Positions 60,401-64,000 of a DNA stretch of 64,000 nucleotides are shown here, in pieces. The position numbers and the translations under genes were made by a program. Under the pieces are notes generated by a model. That model was not told the DNA's origin. It worked only from the letters and a program-made list of their open reading frames with translations, and searched no databases. The stretch spans positions 11,721 through 75,720 of the forward strand of contig JAEZFP010000002.1 of assembly GCA_023417475.1 (NCBI GenBank), in the 5' to 3' direction. Within the stretch, counting starts at the first letter, position 1, and each line of letters starts with the position of its first letter. The stretch is from Bacillota bacterium (GTDB lineage: Bacteria > Bacillota > UBA4882 > UBA8346).

Positions 60401-60684
60401 GTTTGGGAAAAAACCTTTCTGCTAATCGCCTGCATCTGGTCGATATTACGTAAGTTCAGATAACCTTCCAACGCAATAAAAACCACCATTGATAACAAAA
60501 CAAGAAAGATCTTATGAAATACCCGTAACTTGAATTGAAAGCGAAACCCTTTAAGTTGCGGCAGTTTCAAACCACGCCAGAGCGGAAACTTAACGCCGTT
60601 TTGTTTGGGAAGTTTCGGTCCCTTTCCCTTTGGACGCTTAGGGTCTTTAAGCTTCGGCAGCCTCACAGAGCCCTTACCTATCAT
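57478..60684 (-). CDS. Large methyl-accepting chemotaxis protein with PAS and HAMP array
   Basis: This is a 1068-residue protein. It has a basic Lys/Pro-rich N-terminus of about 45 residues, a membrane helix, a four-helix-like sensor, a second helix near 215, HAMP, then a PAS domain (about 380-480) with three Cys in CERWNTEICQTENC, between repeated HAMP-like blocks (AAVEGKFEVRADAGQYEGDY, AAVEGRLDIRADAERHDGDY, AAAAGDLTVRGNATKFEGLY). The MCP coiled coil tip has FQTNILALNAAVEAARAG and the protein ends in a non-canonical tail. It senses an unknown signal and controls CheA. AAGGAGG precedes the start. It shares the periplasmic-domain style with the 11790 receptor. Confidence 0.94.
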   Translation of the reverse strand: MIGKGSVRLPKLKDPKRPKGKGPKLPKQNGVKFPLWRGLKLPQLKGFRFQFKLRVFHKIFLVLLSMVVFIALEGYLNLRNIDQMQAISRKVFSQTAVSLDSVNDARQNLIVLRRDYALFLADVAPIAPDSNTLEASIESLPISEYTKARMPEIEELLKLPPSKENYEKLDQMLLAVDMELGQVLNKTKQESIKVMESGNRFSADSKLITLIMLLAAVGVAAILGVLVAASISRPLKKTVRMIREMTLGHLGMRLNMRSKDEIGELAHSMDQFADDLQNKVIGTVKQIAAGDLTADVVPQDEQDEIGPALQTTIETLRRLIGDANMLSQAAVEGKFEVRADAGQYEGDYQLIVEGINATLNTVVDKIFWYEALLDSIPFPVSVTDNDQNWTFINKPVEQLLGVERQAILGQSCERWNTEICQTENCGIARLGSGLTQTTYERDDKHFQVDTSYIYNQHGEKVGHIEMVQDITAESHRTKYQNGEVARLADNLKLLAKGDLGLELTVAEGNEYTRLERENFTQINQNLQLVKDALGAMIEDAELLQRAAVEGRLDIRADAERHDGDYRKIIAGVNQTLDAVISPLDEAIGVLSKMAVNDLTVQMVGEYQGVLKEFATAINMVRNSLLGVQDVAVGVAQGDVSRLSEFYKNGGRLSENDMLIPAFIRMMETIQALASEVDELTKAAAAGDLTVRGNATKFEGLYRSVVEGVNQTVDAMVAPLSETIQVLDRMAENDYTSAMAGEYQGAFNQLASAVNRVQQTLNQVLGEINQSAVQIGSSSRQVAEGSEQMTLGATAQASSIEELSSTISEIAAQTRQNAANANEANNLALISKTEAEQGNEQMKAMLQAMQEIQQSSVNISKIIKVIDEIAFQTNILALNAAVEAARAGQAGKGFAVVAEEVRNLAARSANAAKETTALIENSIKKVQDGTRIAEDTAVALDKIQEGVTKATSFVGNIAVASNEQATGIAQVDQGIEQVSRVVQTNIATAEESTSTSQELADQASVLKQVVARFKLNDQPEAALAGAVPNHPARLAAASGRTGARTGLDRSAREAAGAKEVFNHHDFGKY

Positions 60685-61012
60685 ACCGATGACCTCCTTG
60701 TATATGCGATAACCTGTACTGATTCGGTTATCGTTAACCCATTTTAATCATCGGTTGTTTTTAAATATTTATTAAGATTTAATGACTCAATTAACAATAA
60801 ATTATTACCAGATGTCCAATGATTACAAACAATGCTCCTATTTGTGAAGGGGGTTGCCTACAACCCAAATTGTTCGGGAGAGCTAACCGTGGAACATAAC
60901 CATATTTCCAAACTAAAAAAGGAACTGACCAATTTTGATAGAATCTATTTCCATAAACGACATTATTCACCGTAAACATTTGTTGCCAACAACTATTATC
61001 TATGAGGGTCTT

Positions 61013-62515
61013 ATGTTCTTGCTATCGGTAATCGCCTTAATTTTTCAAGCCCTTTTGCTACTTTTCTTTCTATTTTTCGCTTTTTATAATTATCGTTATC
61101 AAATCGCCAGTTTATTTCCACCAAAAATTAAAAAAACCGCTTGTTCATTTACGGCCAAAGTCGCCATTATCATCGTCTGCCGCAATGAAAAAGCGGTTAT
61201 TTGCGATACAATTCAAGCTTGTGAACAATTAACGTATGCTAATAAAACCATCATTATCGGCGATGACTCTAATGATACCGAAACAATGAAGCTCTTACGG
61301 CCGATAGCCCAAAAGTACGGCTGCCATCGTCTAAACCATCACGTTGCGTTTGGTTTTGATGAAGCTTACGAATCCGAACGGTTCGTTTTATTTCATCGCG
61401 AAAAAAACATCGGTTTCAAAGCGGGCAATATCAAACAAATCGAAGGTTATCTAAAGGCAAAAGGTTTTGAGTATCTCTATATCCTGGACGCCGACTGGCA
61501 CCCCGAACCAACGGCCATCGACCAATGTCTGGAAGTGATTGAAGCCGACCCCGCAATTGCTTATGTGCAGACCTGCCGGAACAGTTATTACGGCAAATGG
61601 GAGCATTTCCGGAGATGTCTCGGGATGATGGAAGAATCCTGTTACTACGTGGATTTAGTCGGACGGCAAGTTCTTGGAGAGATGATCCTGTTCACCGGTT
61701 GTTGCGCCTTGTTTCGCCGCTCGCATTTGGAGGCGGTGGGTGGATTTATGCCGGGACATCTCACGGAAGATATCGATCTTTCAAACCGTTGTTATCTGGC
61801 CGGTTACAAAGGCGTTTATCTTAATCAGGTTAAAAACACCGGTGAAGTTCCTCCGAATTACAAAGCGTACCGGCGACAACAAGACCGCTGGACGCGAGGT
61901 TCGGCGCGGGTATTGCGCGACTATTTTTTTACGCTGATGCGGAGTGACAAACTAAGCCTCAGAATTAAATTGAGCCTGATCCGGCAAAATGCTTATTTTA
62001 CCGTCTCTATCGGGACCGCCCTCTCCATCGTCATGGCGCTAAGCGTTTTTCTATGCGAGTTTTGGGTTCCCCACATCCTGTCAGAACCGTGGCTTTTTAC
62101 CGAAGTTATCGATTGGGTTTCAATTGTTATACCCTTCGCCTATCTGATATTTTTCAGTAGTATTCTTTATTTGATTATCCTGGTTTGCAAAAAACGGGAA
62201 TGGCGAAGTTTGTTATATATTCCCCTCGTCTGGTGGCTTAATCTGTCCATCATTTACACCTACTTCATCGCCAACCTCAAAGGTTTTCAATCCCGCGACA
62301 ATACCTGGTTTCTAACCCCGAAAACCAACCGCGTCCGGCAAAAAGTCTATCTGCAAAGCGCTTGGGGAATTCGCGCCGTCAACCTGCTCTCGTTGGTTTT
62401 GATCACCGTGATGTATGGATCGCTGCTTCGGAAAGAGGGCGTCATATTCGCTTTGGTCCTACCCTATGCCATCAGTTGGATCCCCGCTTTTATGATCGGA
62501 TCTTTGAAAAGCTAA
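61013..62515 (+). CDS. Cellulose-synthase-like GT2 membrane glycosyltransferase
   Basis: This is a 500-residue processive-type glycosyltransferase with DDS (84-86), DAD (159-161), TED (251-253) and QQDRW (289-293), i.e. the D,D,D,Q(Q/R)xRW signature, one to two N-terminal and about four C-terminal membrane helices. It probably extends a beta-glucan using UDP-glucose. The start is uncertain: ATG 61013 has GAGGG four bases before; a TTG at 60935 would add 26 residues. A secreted GH17 gene converges on it 18 bp away. The 60685-61012 region otherwise shows only a small GGGTTG-CCTA-CAACCC hairpin. Confidence 0.92.
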   Translation: MFLLSVIALIFQALLLLFFLFFAFYNYRYQIASLFPPKIKKTACSFTAKVAIIIVCRNEKAVICDTIQACEQLTYANKTIIIGDDSNDTETMKLLRPIAQKYGCHRLNHHVAFGFDEAYESERFVLFHREKNIGFKAGNIKQIEGYLKAKGFEYLYILDADWHPEPTAIDQCLEVIEADPAIAYVQTCRNSYYGKWEHFRRCLGMMEESCYYVDLVGRQVLGEMILFTGCCALFRRSHLEAVGGFMPGHLTEDIDLSNRCYLAGYKGVYLNQVKNTGEVPPNYKAYRRQQDRWTRGSARVLRDYFFTLMRSDKLSLRIKLSLIRQNAYFTVSIGTALSIVMALSVFLCEFWVPHILSEPWLFTEVIDWVSIVIPFAYLIFFSSILYLIILVCKKREWRSLLYIPLVWWLNLSIIYTYFIANLKGFQSRDNTWFLTPKTNRVRQKVYLQSAWGIRAVNLLSLVLITVMYGSLLRKEGVIFALVLPYAISWIPAFMIGSLKS

Positions 62516-62533
62516 ACGACAAATCTCAGCAAT

Positions 62534-63445
62534 TTATTGTTTGCGGAACGAACTCATATCCCATTTCGGACGGCCGTCTTTGTCCCAAATTCCCCAATAC
62601 GCGCCAACCCCCGGCTCATCGGTGGCTTTCCAACTCTCGTCAAATGCTTCAAAGTAAAAGTAGGGCACTTTGTTCAGGGCTGCCCAAGCGGTAAAATCGC
62701 GGAAGAACATTTCCGCATTGACCAATGAGGGGAACGCCGGTCCAAAATTCTTGCCGCCGCTGGGCCAACCCACCTCCGCAAAGACAACTGGTTTCCCCGC
62801 ATACTTGGAACGGACTTGTTTGTATACCAACTGGTATTCCGGTAATGCCAAATGAATATCTTGCTTTTCCCAGAACGGATAGCAATTGATCATGATCACG
62901 TCGCACAGCGCCCCCACTTTGGAACGGCGCAACATTTCATTGTAAATTTCCACGGTCGTCACGGGAATATCCGGTACTTCGCGTTTTACCAATTGCAGAT
63001 ATTTGATTAATTGTTCCTCGGTAACGGTTTTATGGAACAAAACTTCATTCCCAACGATTAAAACATCGGCCGCCCCCGACTTGCCAATCTTGATTAAGCT
63101 TTCAATCTCGCGTTCATTTGCCCGGCTATCTTTATCCAGCCACGCCCCAACCGCAATTTTTAAGCCGAAACGGTGAGCCAGCGGAACAGCTTGCTCCATT
63201 CCGTTGGTACAGTTAAAGGTGCGAATCCATTCCGTGTACGGCGCGATTATCTTCAGCCGGGCTTGCAGTTGCGCTTGACTGATTTGCGGATTGAGATGCG
63301 GGTTTTGTCCGTCAAGATACGGGCCGAAATTGAGTCCGTAAAGTTTTTGCGGCGGATTCGGCTTGGTTTGCCCCCTGATTGCTTGATACGGATATCCGAT
63401 CGCCAGCATTAAAATCACCGCCAAAACCAATGGCTTTCGTTTCAT
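62534..63445 (-). CDS. Secreted GH17-type beta-1,3-glucanase/transglycosylase
   Basis: This 303-residue protein has a signal peptide (about 1-26). The TIM barrel shows the GH17 catalytic acid Glu134 in LIVGNEVLF and nucleophile Glu224 in VVFAEVGWPSGG. Family members cleave or re-ligate beta-1,3-glucans. In proteobacterial beta-glucan systems a GH17 domain works with a GT2 synthase to branch or cyclise the polymer, and this pairing fits the adjacent GT2 gene. The protein would act in the periplasm. Upstream lies the 21-bp repeat array. Confidence 0.93.
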   Translation of the reverse strand: MKRKPLVLAVILMLAIGYPYQAIRGQTKPNPPQKLYGLNFGPYLDGQNPHLNPQISQAQLQARLKIIAPYTEWIRTFNCTNGMEQAVPLAHRFGLKIAVGAWLDKDSRANEREIESLIKIGKSGAADVLIVGNEVLFHKTVTEEQLIKYLQLVKREVPDIPVTTVEIYNEMLRRSKVGALCDVIMINCYPFWEKQDIHLALPEYQLVYKQVRSKYAGKPVVFAEVGWPSGGKNFGPAFPSLVNAEMFFRDFTAWAALNKVPYFYFEAFDESWKATDEPGVGAYWGIWDKDGRPKWDMSSFRKQ

Positions 63446-63502
63446 CGTTTATATTATTCCTCCCGTTATGGCTCACCGCGATACCCTTAAGTGAGATAAT
63501 GA

Positions 63503-63733
63503 GATCAGTTATCCACAGGAATAGATCGGTTATTCACAAAATGAGCTGAGTTATTAACAAAATGATCTACGTTATTCACAAAACGATCTCATTTACTAAC
63601 AAAAATAGATCAGTTATCCACAAAACATTCTCATTGAGTCACAGAAATAGAACGGTTATTCACAAAACGAGCTGAGTTATTAACAAAACGATCTACGTTA
63701 TTCACAAAATAAGCTCATTGAGTAACAAAATGA
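63503..63733 (+). repeat. Array of eleven 21-bp repeats carrying DnaA-box motifs
   Basis: Eleven consecutive 21-bp units, without spacers, start at 63503. Consensus is about GATCAGTTATTCACAAAATG. Units 1 and 6 contain TTATCCACA, units 2, 4, 8 and 10 TTATTCACA (both DnaA boxes, TTATNCACA), units 3 and 9 TTATTAACA. Units 2-4 resemble units 8-10, a 126-bp higher-order period. 21 bp equals two helical turns, so all boxes lie on one face. No CRISPR-type spacers exist. It lies upstream of the GH17 gene. Confidence 0.85.
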
Positions 63734-63743
63734 GCTATTGGGT

Positions 63744-63886
63744 CGACTCACCCCTTGCGATACCTGGCAGCCGGCCGTTTCCCGGTGCCTTCCCCTCTCT
63801 TCTCCGTGGCGCAATTGGCTGCGATTCAAAGAGAGGGGAATGCCCCGGGATCACTATTAGTAGGAGGTCTGGAAAGGGGTGAGTCG
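63744..63886. mobile_element. MITE-like inverted-repeat element
   Basis: CGACTCACCCCTT (63744-63756) and AAGGGGTGAGTCG (63874-63886) are perfect 13-bp terminal inverted repeats bounding 143 bp. Inside, TTCCCCTCTCTT (63790-63801) pairs with AAGAGAGGGGAA (63829-63840), extended by CCCGG/CCGGG. No transposase is encoded and no clear target duplication is seen. A structured RNA is an alternative reading. Confidence 0.45.
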
Positions 63887-63890
63887 GCCC

Positions 63891-64000
63891 TTACTCCCCG
63901 ATCTCCCCCACCATCTTGACCCGTTTGATCGGTTCAGCCGGATCGTTTGATCCGATCAATATTACCTTGGTAAACTGACCGCGATATTTTGTTTTGCCGG
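63891..64000 (-). CDS. 3' end of an unidentified gene (partial)
   Basis: The minus-strand frame from the window edge reads GKTKYRGQFTKVILIGSNDP, then AEPIKRVKMVGEIGE and a TAA at 63891-63893. The sequence has protein-like composition and codon use. It is the last 35 residues of a gene that continues beyond the window. Family not recognised. Confidence 0.6.
   Translation of the reverse strand, partial: GKTKYRGQFTKVILIGSNDPAEPIKRVKMVGEIGE

Noticed and set aside
60791..60979. 62-codon minus-strand frame upstream of the GT2 gene
   Set aside because: It lies in an AT-rich promoter region, has no ribosome site and no recognisable features.
63503..63733. CRISPR array
   Set aside because: Repeats are directly adjacent with no unique spacers, and no cas gene is present.
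63503..63733. Chromosomal origin (oriC)
   Set aside because: DnaA boxes are present, but there is no dnaA, dnaN, recF or rpmH, and no obvious AT-rich unwinding element. An ectopic DnaA-binding locus or other iteron is more likely.

Overview
The window reads as a chromosomal segment of a motile, plant-polysaccharide-using member of the Bacillota (Firmicutes). Shine-Dalgarno sites are strong (AAGGAGG type), there is a T-box leader, sigma-A-type promoters have 17-bp spacers, and many proteins belong to Paenibacillus/Clostridia-type families (LplABC-like transporters, AraC-type response regulators, DUF3793, FeoB-associated Cys-rich protein). Several hints point to a diderm lineage such as Limnochordia/Hydrogenispora-like bacteria: a signal-peptide beta-barrel protein ending in Phe, and solute-binding proteins with signal-peptidase-I-type rather than lipoprotein signals. 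The lineage assignment is inference; no rRNA or tRNA gene was seen.

Layout. 0-4 kb: the end of a T-box leader whose target gene lies off the left edge, a possible small membrane protein, a SWIM zinc-finger protein, a cluster of DnaA-box-like motifs, tsaD and a thioredoxin-like protein. 4-10 kb: a minus-strand Fe3+/sugar-phosphate-type ABC importer (binding protein, ATPase, fused permease) with a PHP phosphoesterase, a broken sensor-kinase remnant and an AraC-type response regulator. 10-13.5 kb: an ABC exporter and a chemoreceptor. 13.6-32.4 kb: a pectin/rhamnogalacturonan utilisation region with GH105, an LplABC-type importer carrying two tandem near-duplicate binding proteins, three AraC-family regulators, GH28, an MFS carrier, PL22 oligogalacturonate lyase and an aldose-epimerase-like protein. 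The hydrolases lack signal peptides, so the picture is import of oligosaccharides followed by cytoplasmic degradation.

32.5-39.7 kb: an iron region with a DtxR-type repressor, two FeoA proteins, FeoB, a Fur-family protein, DUF3793, DUF2325, a 48-residue FeoB-associated Cys-rich membrane protein, a flavodoxin and the outer-membrane-type barrel. Seven copies of one palindrome, GTTAGT-N4-ACTAAC, sit in its promoter regions and define a probable DtxR regulon. 39.7-45.1 kb: a PadR operon, a DegT-type aminotransferase, a secreted unknown and an orphan OmpR-type regulator, with a 42-bp degenerate tandem repeat.

45.1-60.7 kb: late flagellar genes (flagellin, FliT/FlgN-like protein, fliD, flgL, two flgK paralogues, flgE-type hook protein, flgD) between a GT2-TPR glycosyltransferase and a large chemoreceptor. 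61-64 kb: a cellulose-synthase-like GT2 convergent with a secreted GH17 protein (probably beta-glucan metabolism), then an array of eleven 21-bp repeats, most of which carry a DnaA box, a 143-bp inverted-repeat element, and the 3' end of a gene running off the right edge. The items most worth following up are the 21-bp phased array, the DtxR regulon that includes an outer-membrane-type protein, a Fur protein without its regulatory metal site, and the hairpin in the flagellin leader.
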